Assembly: GCF_963678635.1 (NCBI RefSeq)
Contig: NC_087063.1
Coordinates: 20,096,701 to 20,156,700 of the forward strand
Reading direction: 5' to 3'
Length of the DNA: 60,000 nt
From: Symsagittifera roscoffensis
Lineage: Eukaryota; Xenacoelomorpha; Acoela; Convolutidae
Part shown: in pieces, positions 21,165-31,144 of the stretch
How the letters are laid out: each line of letters starts with the position of its first letter
Numbering within the stretch: the first letter of the stretch is position 1
Position numbers and translations under genes: made by a program
Notes under the pieces: generated by a model
Seen by the model: only the letters and a program-made list of their open reading frames with translations
Told to the model about the DNA's origin: nothing
The model's database searches: none

Positions 21165-24056
21165 CTCCGCCAGAAAACAAAAACAAACTTTACATAAATT
21201 AGATTTTCTTAAAGGAGACTATTTTTTAATATAGTCCAAAATTGAAAGCACTGATTTTTTCAATTCGTACCCCATAAAGATGCAAGAAGACATCAGTTCT
21301 GAAAAAAAACTATTTGAAAGCAATGGTTTCATTAAATCAGGGGGCCGATCTCGGAATTTTTTGGAAAATTTAGTCAACCTTTTTTATGTTGGGCCACATT
21401 GATTTTCTGAGCTCTCCCAAATCACTATACATGACCCATTTTGACCAACTTTCCTGCGCCGCATGCGAAAAAAAAGGCTATAAAAAGGCACTGTAGGCAC
21501 CCCTCAAAGTTATTATGTTTTGACGTCGAAGGCACCTTTAGAAAAATTTTAGTGTTGGTAAGCCTAAAATAGTACCCAGGGGGGATTATTTGGGTCGGCA
21601 ACATTAGGTTCCCTGAAATAGTGCCAAAGGGAATGACCGTTAGGATTGACAGATGTTCCACGTTAATCTGCTAGTGATCTTAAGCAGGGGCGGATCTAAG
21701 ATTTTCTCACCAAAATATGGATTTTCTGATTTTCTCTAGGGTTCATCACCAAAAATGGATATCTCCAAATAGTTCAAAGGAGGGACCCATTGTGTCGACA
21801 GGGGGTCGAATCCCTGAGGGGGGTGGAAGCATGTCCGTACCCCCCCCCCCACTAAATCCGCCCCTGAGATGGCTTTTAGAGATCACGACTAAAACTAGAA
21901 GAAAATTTCTACAAAACTTTCTTTTTTTATTTACCTATTTACCTTTTTGATTTTACCTACAATTAATTATATTCTTTCCATGCAGACTTCTCAGAAGATG
22001 TACCAGCTCCAGATTGGTAACTAGAGGAAACTCCTCTCCTGTCAAGTTGATGTAATACTTCCACTTCTCGCCACTCTTCACCAACTCATGAATGCAGGAC
22101 AGCTCTGCCATCAAAACAGAATGACTGCCCCATTCCATTGCTATGGACCTGGAGGCGACAAAGACGGTGCCAGGGAAGCACTCGGCTAATTGATGCACCT
22201 TGAAATCATATGAACAGTTGAATCTCTTTTGCCAGAAGGACCAAAGAGCAGAAAGGTATACTAGCCAATCAGAACTGAGTAATGAGAAATCTGCATGAAA
22301 GGAACTTTGACAATTCGCTCAAAGTTTTGGGCAGTTTAAAGGTTTTTGATTGGTTGAAATGTTTCTGCGATTTGGCTCGTCTACCATGAGAGTAGATATG
22401 AAATGTAATGCGGGCGTAAATAACCCTTTCAAATCGGTCTATTTCACAAGGGTTCATTACCCCAATAAAGGAAGCTGAAAATTGCGTTTTTTTTTCAACA
22501 AGCGACCTAAAAATTTAGGCATAAAAAAACTGGCTAGCAGCATATGGTCAAACCAAAAAGTAAAAACTCATTACCTTTTTCCTAAACATCTTGTCTGCAT
22601 TCTTGTCAACGTGCAAACAATAGAAGTTCTGTGGCCTGTATATAATGCGGAATAGTTGGTCAACCTGGTCGAAATTGTGGTAAACCAACATGGAATAAGC
22701 CAATGGAAAGTGCCTTTCGAGCTCGCTGGTATCTTCTGAGATGAGAGGAACATTATCAAGTCTCAAATATCTTTCGCAAAAAGTGGACGACGACCTGTTT
22801 TAATGGTTGTTGGGAAGCTCAGTACATACGTATATTGATTTTTTCAAAATATCAAAATAAGCTCGAAACTTTCTAATTTTTGAAAATAAGCCCCCACCTC
22901 TGGCAAAAACTATAGATCCGCCCACGTGTCTACAATTAAGTTATTCCTGGAAACCATTTTGTTCGAAAAGCCATTCAAAAATGCTTTTCGAATATATACT
23001 GGTATGCAAATTGCTAAACAAGTCACTCCAGTAGCGGGTTTAGGGATAAGACTCTCTGTCAATCCCCCTCTCCCCCCTCAAGGAATTCGAGTCTCTGCTG
23101 ACCCTTTGGTACTATTTTGAGATCTCCATTTTTGGCAACCGACTCTAAAAGTTGCTTTCGGCGACCAAATATAGTGATTTTGAGAGGAGCACTCGCCGAA
23201 AAAACGCGATTTTTTGTCAAATATTTTCAAAAAGTGTCTAAGAAGGAGTACCAAAAGAGTACCTAAAACTTCTCTATAGTGATTTGAGAGAACTCAGAAA
23301 ACCAATTAGGTCAACCTAAAAAAAATATCGACAAAATGTTTCAAAAATCCTCAATCTCCTTTCCCCCTCCCACGAGAGAAAATCCTCATATCTAAACTGT
23401 GAAACTGCGAAGTTTTTTCACTGGGTTTCTTAACTATAATTATACAACTAAAATTTATTTTATTCGACCACTAATAGCGCGTCCAAAGAGTGAATTATTT
23501 GTCCAAAAAATTGTTTGCGTTGTAGAATATTTTTTGCAAACAAGGGTCCTTTTTAGATTCCAGCAGAGTTCGAAAAATGGAAATAGCTGACCTAATAAAA
23601 GGTCGACAAAAAGTTTTCAAAAACCTGCAAAAACTCGAGACGCCATTATTCAACACCCTAAACTTAAGAGGCAATCTTTTTCTAGCAGGTTTCATAACAA
23701 TCGCCTGTACTGAGTATTCTGTACTTGGCAAAATCTTTTGAGTTGAATGTATGCTTTAGTTTGTGGATCGTTTGCTCGACCAGACCCGCATGGGCGATAG
23801 GAGCATCCGGCCTCATGAGCAAATAACAAGCATCTCGGAAGTATCTGTGCTGAGTGGTCCAATTTTCAACCCGATCTAGCTGCGCAGCACCATCTTCTCT
23901 TTTTGAGAACTTTATTTTGATTGACTCTTTATCATCAAAATGTGAAACACTAGCTTTAATATAAATAAATACTCTGTAATAATTTGCAAAGACAAAAAAC
24001 AAAGTAAACGCTACAATTGGGATTCTAAACTTGTGACGCACCAACAACCGATACAT
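20608..24056 (-). CDS. Core-2-type beta-1,6-N-acetylglucosaminyltransferase-like protein (GT14 family), 4 exons, about 448 aa
   Basis: Minus-strand gene with exons 24056-23725, 22794-22575, 22198-21961 and 21164-20608. Phases agree (2/1, 0/0, 1/2) and total 1347 nt including the stop. The product is a type II membrane protein: a short cytoplasmic MYRLLVRHKFR tail, then the hydrophobic anchor IPIVAFTLFFVFANYYRVFI, then a lumenal domain. GT14 landmarks are HFPLAYSMLVYH, IYRPQNFYCLHVDKNAD, GTVFVASRS...EWGSHSVL, WKYYINLTGEEFPLVTNLE, an E-E-S-F-F in place of the usual SPDE-x-F region, and NICMIGV...LAINKFPWEF near the C-terminus. Length matches vertebrate GCNT enzymes (about 400-450 aa). GT14 enzymes transfer GlcNAc in beta-1,6 linkage to mucin-type or poly-LacNAc glycans in the Golgi. 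Specificity cannot be read from sequence; xylosyltransferase-like members share the fold. Confidence 0.85.
21320..21680. mobile_element. hAT-like repeat fragment inside GT14 intron 3
   Basis: Shares GAGCTCTCCCAAATCACTATA, GCCGCATGCGAAA and GGTCGGCA-type words with the copies at 15.1 and 22.9-23.4 kb. It sits in the intron between exons 3 and 4, directly next to the short complete copy at 21685-21866. Confidence 0.4.
21685..21866. mobile_element. Short hAT-like element with CAGGGGCGGAT inverted termini
   Basis: 182 bp. Begins CAGGGGCGGATCTAAG and ends TAAATCCGCCCCTG, perfect inverted termini over 11 bp and near-perfect beyond. The interior includes GGGTCGAATCCCTGAGGG and a C10 run. Eight-base target-site duplication is not evident (flanks ATCTTAAG and AGATGGCT). 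Located in GT14 intron 3. Confidence 0.6.
21961..22198 (-). CDS. GT14 gene exon 3
   Basis: Acceptor TTTCAAG before 22198. Encodes VHQLAECFPGTVFVASRS through NLELVHLLRSLHGKN. The donor is taken as AATT|GTAGGT (after 21961) because it fits the phase of exon 4; the alternative four bases downstream (AG|GTAAAA) would put exon 4 out of frame. Confidence 0.8.
22575..22794 (-). CDS. GT14 gene exon 2
   Basis: Acceptor AAAACAG at 22795-22797, donor AAG|GTAATG after 22575. Encodes SSSTFCERYLRLDNVPL, then the conserved FPLAYSMLVYH and RPQNFYCLHVDKNAD blocks. 220 nt, starting one base into a codon and ending in phase 0. Confidence 0.85.
22860..23390. mobile_element. hAT-like repeat copy in GT14 intron 1
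   Basis: Contains ATAGATCCGCCC, CCTCAAGGAATTCGAGTCTC, CTATTTTGAGATCTCC and GCCGAAAAAACGCGAT, all shared with the other copies. Non-coding. Confidence 0.45.
23725..24056 (-). CDS. GT14 gene exon 1 (signal anchor and stem)
   Basis: Encodes the N-terminal tail, signal anchor and stem. The frame stays open to 23682, ending KYRILSTGDCYETC-stop. The only GT donor compatible with exon 2 is AA|GTACAG at 23725/23724, which removes YRILSTGDCYET. Family comparison would favour keeping a D-C-x-x segment before FCERYL, so either the true donor is non-canonical or a short exon is missing. The start ATG has a G at -3. Confidence 0.65.
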
Positions 24057-24059
24057 AGC

Positions 24060-25195
24060 GTTTATTTTTGATTGAATTAATTGCTCCTGTTGGATGTTAG
24101 AATGTACTTGCGCGGCTCATTATTTTTTTCACATTACCGTATAAAAATCAAAAAAAGAATTTTGACTATACAAAGAAACTTCACTTGAACAGTGCCAATA
24201 GAAGAAAAGCATAATTATGAGCATAATTCAAAAAAATAACAATACATGTACCAAGCAAGTACATTATTGTAATCACATCACTGCATGTGAGTTATAACAA
24301 AGAGAAGGCGCCAGCTACAGAAAGTTGATATTTGTCAGCTTCAAACTTACTGAAGCACCTAATCAATTAACTGAGAACAACAGTGAAAAATTTCAGAAAA
24401 AGTCAACTCAATGATCGCACCGTAGGACTCACTTGGAATGTGACTCACTAAGCACATGACTCATTTAGCCGAAGATTTCTAGCTGAGGCATCGAGGGCTC
24501 AGATTCATCAAAATTTGCAATCGTACGACGCAGCATATATGGTTCTATCGAAGCCTTGGAAGATTGCCGACGAATTAAACAGTCAAAATAACGCATTTTC
24601 CATCAATTTAGTTTTGAAGATTGGCTTCCAAGTTTTTCGTGATAATTGAATCTTAGCTCAGTTATCAGTCTAAACACTGAACATTTCAACTCGTTTTCTC
24701 GACAAATTTATATACCAACAGGAAGGTAATAAAAATCCTTTTGGGAAATTTTGAGTCGTCCCCATTTCCCGCGCAACGAAACAATCAAACGCTAATAACA
24801 TTTTCTCGAAAGCTCTGAATAAGTAAGCTGTTTTTTCATTGGTTTTGGTGTTTTAATAAATGCCAAAAATGTCCTTTACTGAACCATTTGGCGCCATTTT
24901 TATATCAACCGGCTATTCTAGTGAAAATTTTTGTCTTTGGGAGTTGGATTTGACTAATCAAATTTTCTGGCTTTTTTATACCGTTACGTGAAACTTTGAT
25001 GCTTCTAGATTGACAAAACGCGTAGAACCAAAAAAAGTAGTTCAAACTGAATGCCAAGCAAAAGTAGCATCAGAGGAAAGAAGAATATACCATTGAGATA
25101 ACTAAGTCATTACCAGGTCACAACCAACTATTAGTTCTAGCAAGTTCCAATATAAATGTATTTATATGAACAGATGATGTATTAAAAATTTCAAA
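24060..25195. other. Intergenic stretch upstream of the GT14 gene
   Basis: No ORF of interest on either strand. This would hold the promoter and 5' UTR of the GT14 gene, but I recognise no core-promoter element with confidence. Repeat content is low compared with its neighbours. Confidence 0.35.
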
Positions 25196-25200
25196 CGTGG

Positions 25201-26337
25201 CATTACGAAGCCAAACTGTGCTCTTTGTGAATTCTAAGCGGATTCTGCAACAGGAAAAAAATCAGATTTGTCGCACAGTCCGCAACATTGCTACTTTTCT
25301 TTGATCTTGTTCGCTGTTTTGGATTCCGCAATCAAATAGCGAAAAAACTTTAACGCTCAAAATTGCTCTAAAAATAGTAGTATTTGCGAAATCAGCACCA
25401 GTATTTGCGAAGAACTCGGCAGTTTGTGGAGTCCGAAAGCGAACAATAAAATAAATGTGTAGTAAAATTGAGCTATTGTGGCTTCCACAGCTCCGCAAAC
25501 TGTAAGTGGAATCCGCAAACTATAAGCGGAAGCCGCCAATTGTAAGCGGAATCCGTAAATTGTAGGCGGAATCCGCAAATTGTAGGCGGAATTAGCTTTT
25601 GTTTGCGGATTTCACTATAAGTTATAGCGACGTCTTGATATTACCTTTTTAAACTAAATCTATTTTTGTGGGTTCTATCTCGTTTACTGCCAACAATTTG
25701 ACCTCAACAGCTAAACTTCATGTACTGAAAGACTAAACTTTTGTCTGATCTCAAACACTGAAAGAATGAACACATTTCCGATCTAAAATTTTGAAAGAAT
25801 GAATAATTTTCCGAGCTCAAAAACTGAAAGAATGAAAACCAACTGAGATAAATATGGGTGATAATGCCAAATTATTAATAAGTTTCCTTTATTCCAATTA
25901 TTAAGGAGGTAAATCCACGTTTTTAATTGAGCATTGATTTAGGATTTGTTATTGGATTCCGCTAACATTAGTTAAATCTTTGCTTTGGAATTCCGCATTT
26001 GCTAGATAAAAATTGTAGCTATAGCTCTTAAATGTTCACGCAAGCACGCAAGGACTGGTTTGTTCAGTATAACAAACAAAACTACGATCCACTTATTTTT
26101 GCGGATTTCGTTTTACATTTGCGGAGTTCAGAACAACTAGCGACATTCAATCCTTGCAAAATCCGCGACAAAATTGATGTGCCGACAAATCTTATTTTAG
26201 TTGTGCGCAGTATCCACAAAAAAGGCTGTAAGTGGAATCCACTAACAATTTCCAACATGTTTAAAGACTTGTCTCTGGAATCCAGGAACATGAAGATACC
26301 AAAGCGCCTATCTAGTGCACAGTTTGGCCTCTTAATG
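25201..26337. mobile_element. Fold-back element, second copy (1.14 kb)
   Basis: Begins CATTACGAAGCCAAACTGTG and ends CACAGTTTGGCCTCTTAATG, the same inverted termini as 4230-4910. Internal 20-bp units (GCGGAATCCGCAAATTGTAG-type) lie at about 25500-25600. The right-hand end matches the left-hand end of the 4.2-kb copy for about 30 bp, so the two copies lie in opposite orientation. The extra interior length (25620-26030) is not repetitive in this window. The 122-codon plus frame 26032-26400 crosses the terminus and is not considered a gene. Confidence 0.65.
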
Positions 26338-26689
26338 GGTAGAGCTCAAAAGCGCAAAATTGCTCGCCTAACAAAAATTCAATTTTGTTTTTCAGAATGA
26401 TCTGGATTAGCATGATTTTTCCACCAACTAATAGGCACCTCAAGCAAAACTTCACAGGCCGTTGTTCTGATTTCAAAAAAAATCAAGAAACCAAAAAAAA
26501 TCAAGAAGTTGCGAGAATTTTCTTTAAAAAATCTACAGCAAAATTCTTAGTCTGCCGCTAAATTTTCAAAATTCAGTTCAATGAAGTTTCGTTACTTTTT
26601 AAGAACTGCAATTTCTACTTTGGACTGTTTTTTCTTGTTTGAGTCACCTGAAGCGAAGAAAGTTACAACTGAACTGCCATACATACAAA

Positions 26690-26830
26690 CTACTTCTAGG
26701 CGCCTTTAAAAAAATCTTAGGGTCAGTCAGCCAAAAATGGATGTCACAAAATAGTACAAAGAGGGAGCATTTGGGTCGGCTCTTTGAAAGATCTCATTTT
26801 TGGTATCAATTTCAGCCCTGATTAAGACTT
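26690..26830. mobile_element. hAT-like repeat fragment
   Basis: Short fragment with AAAAATGGATGTC, TAGTACAAAGAGGGAGCATT and GGGTCGGC, as in the other copies. No termini. Confidence 0.4.
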
Positions 26831-26959
26831 CAGAAAAACTTTCAAAAACATCTGTCGAGAAAAACTGATTTGAAAATTTTGGGTTTTCTGGCAACTTCCA
26901 GCAGAGATTCCCAATAACCTTCCTAATTAAGTTTATCTTGAAACAAAAAATTTTTGAAA

Positions 26960-27225
26960 AAAAGTGACACGAACTTCAAAAAATACAGAAAAAAAATGAT
27001 TTGTTTTTTGAAAAACTCTAACTCTCGAGTTTCAAAAAAATCAATCATGTAGCCTGAAAGCTCTTGGAACATTTTATGATTGATACTTTTCTGGAGTTCA
27101 AGAGAAACTGCGTGTATTTGGTGGTCATGGAAAACTGCGTGCATTTGGTTGTTGAATCTTCTCCCTGAAGAAAAAGGTGTGCGATACGTGGGGTGAAATA
27201 ATTTGAGCAGACTCAAAGACATCAG
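26960..27225 (-). pseudogene. Ectopic, altered copy of a PNPLA6/7-type patatin-domain exon
   Basis: On the minus strand, GGTTTAG followed by CTGATGTCTTTGAGTCTGCT matches the acceptor and start of the phospholipase exon at 48710-48825. The frame reads LMSLSLLKLFHPTYRTPF-S-SG, then RRFNNQMHAVFHDHQIH, which aligns with [20 protein letters not shown] and [12 protein letters not shown] of the gene. This copy does not have the 1-nt deletion seen in the gene's own exon, but it has an 18-nt internal duplication (CACCAAATACACGCAGTT), several replaced conserved residues (D to H in FDLTYP) and no good donor. It lies beyond the last exon of the gene, so it is an ectopic fossil, not an alternative exon. 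Confidence 0.65.
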
Positions 27226-27350
27226 CTAAACCCTTCATGGAATTTGAAATTCGCGTGTATTTGGTGATTTGCACTTGCGAGAACACGACAAAAAAATTAG
27301 CTCGGTGGTTTGCAGCGTGTATTTGGTGAAACAGCGTGTATTTGGTGGTT
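27105..27350. repeat. Repeated GCGTGTATTTGGTG word
   Basis: Plus-strand copies at about 27112, 27144 (variant GCGTGCATTTGGTT), 27254, 27319 and 27334. The word is the complement of the exon sequence encoding HQIRA in the phospholipase gene (CACCAAATACGCGC), so part of the exon copy appears to have been locally multiplied. Confidence 0.5.
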
Positions 27351-27960
27351 TACACTAGCCAGAACACGACAAAAAATCAGCTCTAGAAAGTGCAATAAAA
27401 AAACGAAAAAAACCTCGAGTTAGCAAAAATACGGCTAGGTCTAGATTTCGATCTTCGATCTACTGCAATCAAGAGATTTTGAGTGTCACGCACTAACCAC
27501 TCAACCACGCACGCTTTACCACCGACAAACACTAGTCACGAATAAAACAGCTACATATGCTAATAAATCACTAGTGCCATTCAGCAAACGTAAAACCAAA
27601 TTCACATAGACAAAAATTTGGAATAGAATAAACTGAAGATATCCACACTATTTTTGCATGTAACAAATTCCAAAAAACAAAACCACTTATGCAAAATTTA
27701 TGCAATTCAAAAAATGCGAGATACACTGAGTTAGAAAATTTCTGAAATCGAATTTCTATTTTTGTTGTTGTTTGAATCAAATAGTTTGTTTCGGTTCATT
27801 TGATGAAATAAAAACGCATCAACTGTGTAAACTTATTACTATTCGAAAGTCAAAGCACATGCCATTAAAAAGCTGTAAAAGTGCTCCAAAAGTGGCACCA
27901 CTATTTGCAACTTGGGTTAGAAAAAACAGAAGGTTCTTGAGAATACACTAAGCTGACGTT
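27345..27960 (-). mobile_element. tRNA-headed composite repeat (SINE-like), copy
   Basis: The repeat unit reads AGAACACGAC(C)AAAAA-CAGCTCTA..., then a tRNA-like block (minus strand A-box TGGTTGAGTGG, complement at about 27495-27505, and a decayed B-box near 27446-27460), then AAACACTAGTCACGAA, a 400-bp AT-rich body and a GAAGGTTC...AATACACTAAGCTGA end. Other copies: 38.8-39.8, 45.7-46.5, 49.3 (cut by the gap), 53.3-54.1 and 59.3-60 kb. No protein coding. Confidence 0.55.
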
Positions 27961-27974
27961 AATTTAAAACTAAT

Positions 27975-28065
27975 CCCACAAAAAAAAGAAGTTTGAGGGT
28001 ACCTGAGGTCAAAAACTTTGAGAAGGTTCGAAGAAATCAATTAAACCAAAAAGATAGCCAGCATA
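27975..28065 (-). pseudogene. Second ectopic fragment of the same phospholipase exon
   Basis: The minus strand from 28048 reads GGTTTAATTGATTTCTTCGA..., giving [20 protein letters not shown], nearly identical to the gene exon start [20 protein letters not shown]. The acceptor AG is mutated to AA. After about 20 codons similarity is lost. Sequence just upstream on the minus strand (AAAAAGATAGC on the plus strand) also matches the intron next to the gene's own exon at 48835-48850, so intron DNA was copied along with it: a DNA-level duplication, not a retrocopy. Confidence 0.65.
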
Positions 28066-28229
28066 CGATTGTAAAGTGTAAAATAACTCAAAAACCAAAA
28101 AAAAATGTTTGAAGACGTTTGAGCAGTTAACAGTTTGCAATGAAAAAAATATATTATGATATAGCTGGTTTAATTTCAAAAATTAATAATGAATGGTTTA
28201 CATATTGATCGTAACGTTATCCTAATTAC

Positions 28230-28440
28230 AATACACAGCCAACAGACAGTTGAAAAAGAGTCAATTAAAGCAAGCAAACAAAAAACTGACTTTCAAAGTC
28301 AAAAATATGGTTTTAACACTTTTTGATTTTCAATAGATAAAATTTTTGGTCTGTTTGAAAATCTGAAATTTAAATATTCCACTTCCGTAATTAAAAGATG
28401 ATCACGTTTTTTGTGACATTTGCAATTTTGCTGTCTTAAG
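28230..28440. repeat. Dispersed intron-associated repeat (copies at 28.2, 44.5 and 48.9 kb)
   Basis: Shared words are ACAGCCAACAGACAGTTG (28237), AATAGATAAAATTTTT and GATCACGTTTTTTGTGAC followed by TTTGC(T)GTT. Equivalent blocks occur at 44500-44815 and 48895-49190. At both 28 and 48.9 kb it lies about 150-200 bp beyond a copy of the phospholipase exon, so the duplicated segment probably spans exon plus this repeat. Confidence 0.5.
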
Positions 28441-28759
28441 TATCAAGTGAACTTAAAATGAAATCACCAAGACTTACGTTCAAGACTCTTGGCCATAATT
28501 GGCGATTGTCTGATATTCGTTTAGCGATTGCTACTATAATACTGGAGCTGTTCAGTCATACCCGCATTCAAAAGATCACATGATCTATTCTGTTTTTTTT
28601 TTGTCGATTTTTCCCACTTTTCGCCTCAATTATTGTCGTGACATTGTGTTCCATGCATAGCATTTTTGTAGCACTATATATATTCAATTTGTTGAAAATT
28701 GTTATTCGAAAGCGTTGAAAATGAGCTCGCACAGCTACAGTCACTGGACATAGAAGAAC

Positions 28760-29630
28760 TTTTTGTTAACAACGAGCAAATGAACGAGTTTTTTTTCACG
28801 TTTTCTCCTCAGCTGTTTGAGATACAGGGTTCAAAATCTGACAAAAGGTAGATGGAACTAGTTGGAAGGGCTCAATCGAGCCTAAAATTAAGAAACATTA
28901 GTTTTTGATGGCGTGAATTAGCTTGTATATCACAACTAGTTTTAGAGGTGTTCTTGCTGTGGAAACAACATCGCAATGAGTACAATGAATTTGACTAACT
29001 GGATTCAATTTAGTTCTTTGAGGTGATGAAAGGGACTTACTCGTTATACTACCAAAAAATGCCAGATAACAGAATTAGCAAATACTTGGTCCGGCAACGA
29101 GAAACGGTCATGTTGGTTTGACTACATTTTCACTTAAAATTCTTGGGAGCTTATACCAAAAAACCGGACAAAATTCATACACAACGCAACTGCTAATGAG
29201 AGTCTTATGCATGAATTACAGCAGTAATTTTTCCAACATAATTGCTGGTATAGTTTTATGGTGAGGGAATTCGATCATCAAGCGAAATTAGTCATAAAAC
29301 TTTAGCTTTTTTCTTACGCCGGACCAAGTAACTCTGCTAGTTCTATTATCTGTCATTTTTTCGGCGGTGCAAATAGTAAATCACATTCATCAGCTTCTCA
29401 CAGACTTAATTTGAACCCATATATTCAAGTTCCTTAAACTAGTTGCGAGGTTGTTCCCACAGCAAGAACACCTCTAAAACTAGTTATGATATTCTGGCTA
29501 ATTTACGCCTTATTTTTTTTCAAGCTTTGGTTTTGAGCCCTTCCAGTTAGTTTAATCTACATTCTGTCAAAATTTAAACCCTGTATCTTAAATATTTGTT
29601 TGTGGAAAACAAAAGTTGCATTTTCTATGT
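28760..29630. mobile_element. Large inverted repeat (~0.87 kb fold-back element)
   Basis: Left arm about 28823-29092 (GATACAGGGTTCAAAATCTG..., ACTAGTTTTAGAGGTGTTCT..., CTTGGTCCGGC) is the reverse complement of the right arm about 29320-29590 (GCCGGACCAAG..., AGAACACCTCTAAAACTAGT, ...AACCCTGTATC). Weaker similarity extends outward (AACTTTTTGTT / complement of AACAAAAGTT). The spacer is about 230 bp. There is no ORF. Probably a non-autonomous DNA transposon with long terminal inverted repeats. Confidence 0.65.
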
Positions 29631-30154
29631 TACATGAAAACGCAAAAACAAGAGTGTTAATCAATTCTTAAATTTTTAGAGACACGAACGTATTGACAAA
29701 AAGTACTTTTCTTTCATAGAACTGTCCCTACAGCTGATTTCTTGCATATCAAGGAAAATATAAGGACAAAGCTGCACTTCGCAAACACAAACAAAACGCC
29801 AAGACGTAGTTTTCAAAAGGTCAGAAAAGAAAAAAGCAAAACAACAACAATATTGAGCTTAGAAAAACCACAACTCTACAGGTCTAAGTTCGGACCTTCA
29901 AGTTGACTGCCCTACACAACAGTGCAACTGACGCCTACAGAAAAAAAACAGTAGGCAGTCATAAAGTGGACACACATGCTCATTATTCGAAATTCATTAC
30001 TCTGACTATCAGAAAAAGTTAATCCAAAGTGTATTCCCGATACTCTGTTTTTAACATTTACAAGCTTCTAAGACAACGGATTCCAAAGTATATGTGAACA
30101 TATCCGCAAATTTAGAAGCAAAGTTGCTAAGAATACCTAGAGGCAAACGCCCAA

Positions 30155-30493
30155 TTGATGCAAACATTATTCTGAAAGCTTAACTTAAAGGTGAATTTTT
30201 GATGTGATCTTTTCATTTATTCATACTTGGTTTAAAAAATGAGTGCTATGATATGCTTTAAATAATTTTTTATAAATAAATATATTTCGATTGAAAAATT
30301 CCTTTCGCTATTCATTCTTCAGGTTTTGTAATTTAAAGAGATAAGAATTTTAAATTCACGAAATTCAAAGCTTTATTTTGCAAACAAAGCTATGATATTC
30401 CTGTTTTATCTATCAATTGAAGCACAATTTATCTATCGCAAGCACCTTCAGTTTAATTTAACTACCTACTCTAGTTAAACTAATTTACTTAAT
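30155..30493. repeat. 339-bp direct repeat, copy A
   Basis: Differs from copy B (31145-31483) at one base (GTTTAATTTAAC here, GTTTAGTTTAAC there), offset 990 bp. On the minus strand it lies directly after the stop codon of the 30508-30940 exon and contains an AATAAA (complement at about 30371-30376), so it may serve as that gene's 3' UTR. Confidence 0.9.
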
Positions 30494-30507
30494 TTGGCCA
30501 AGTTAGT

Positions 30508-30940
30508 TTAGTTATCATCGCTTGATTGCTCGTTTCGGTCCTGTGAGCTACTTGCACTTCGTTTCTTGCGATTTTGATTGGCTGAATAGTTTCCTTCACC
30601 GAAGCTTGTGCTCTCCATTAAAGTTATGTGACGATTCGTCCCCGCGAACCGATTCCTCACTTCGCTGCCGCCGTTCGTTCTCCCCGCATTACCGCGAGCG
30701 AACTTAGCATGTTTTTCGTTTGCTGGGCCATTGCGATTTGAACCTTGCCTCGGCAAACTTTCAATAGTGTCGTGGCCGCTTGTTGTCGGCTTTTCCGAAG
30801 TGATCCTCGTGTCTCTGTTGTCGTTGGTGTCCCCGTGTGAAATGTCTTCTTCGTGAGGTAGAGTTTGATTGGTATAATAGTAGTTGCTCTCCTCTTTAAA
30901 TGGAGGCAGTGCACCTTGACTCGTGAAGACAGTACTTGAG
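30508..30940 (-). CDS. 3'-terminal coding exon of a polar low-complexity protein
   Basis: The minus strand has a textbook acceptor (TTGTTTTTAG) before 30940. One base completes a codon, then 143 codons run to TAA at 30508-30510. The product is hydrophilic and probably disordered: SSTVFTSQGALPPFKEESN, then acidic and S/T-rich segments, N/R/G-rich middle (NGPANEKHAKFARGNAGRTN) and a C-terminal NRKKRSASSSQDRNEQSSDD. KKRSASSS resembles a nuclear-localisation or basophilic-kinase site. No domain is recognised. Its GC content (about 46%) is well above the flanks, supporting coding. Two near-identical 339-bp repeats surround it. Confidence 0.6.
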
Positions 30941-31067
30941 CTAAAAACAAAATCATAACCAATATACGGAACGAAATAATAAAATCAAGGAAACCAAAAC
31001 CATGGAGGGAGTGTCGTGATCTTAGTTTGCATTCACGTTTAAAATCGATTTGCAGGTCATGGCTGAC

Positions 31068-31105
31068 CCTGTCAGTGGTTTCACTTCAGTGGAGTTCTTG
31101 TTCAT
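31068..31105 (-). CDS. Possible first coding exon for the 30508-30940 gene
   Basis: ATG at 31105 with G at -3 opens MNKNSTEVKPLTG. A GG|GTCAGC donor after 31068 leaves two bases, matching the one base needed by the 30940 acceptor, with an intron of about 127 nt. Product would be about 156 aa. The donor is weak, and upstream exons elsewhere cannot be excluded. Confidence 0.25.
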
Positions 31106-31144
31106 TGCAGGTCTTTTTTTGTTTTAACCATGCAAACATTTTTG

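Noticed and set aside
30657-30962. 101-codon minus ORF in another frame
   Set aside because: Overlaps the better-supported terminal exon, and the alternative frame crosses the acceptor site into intron.
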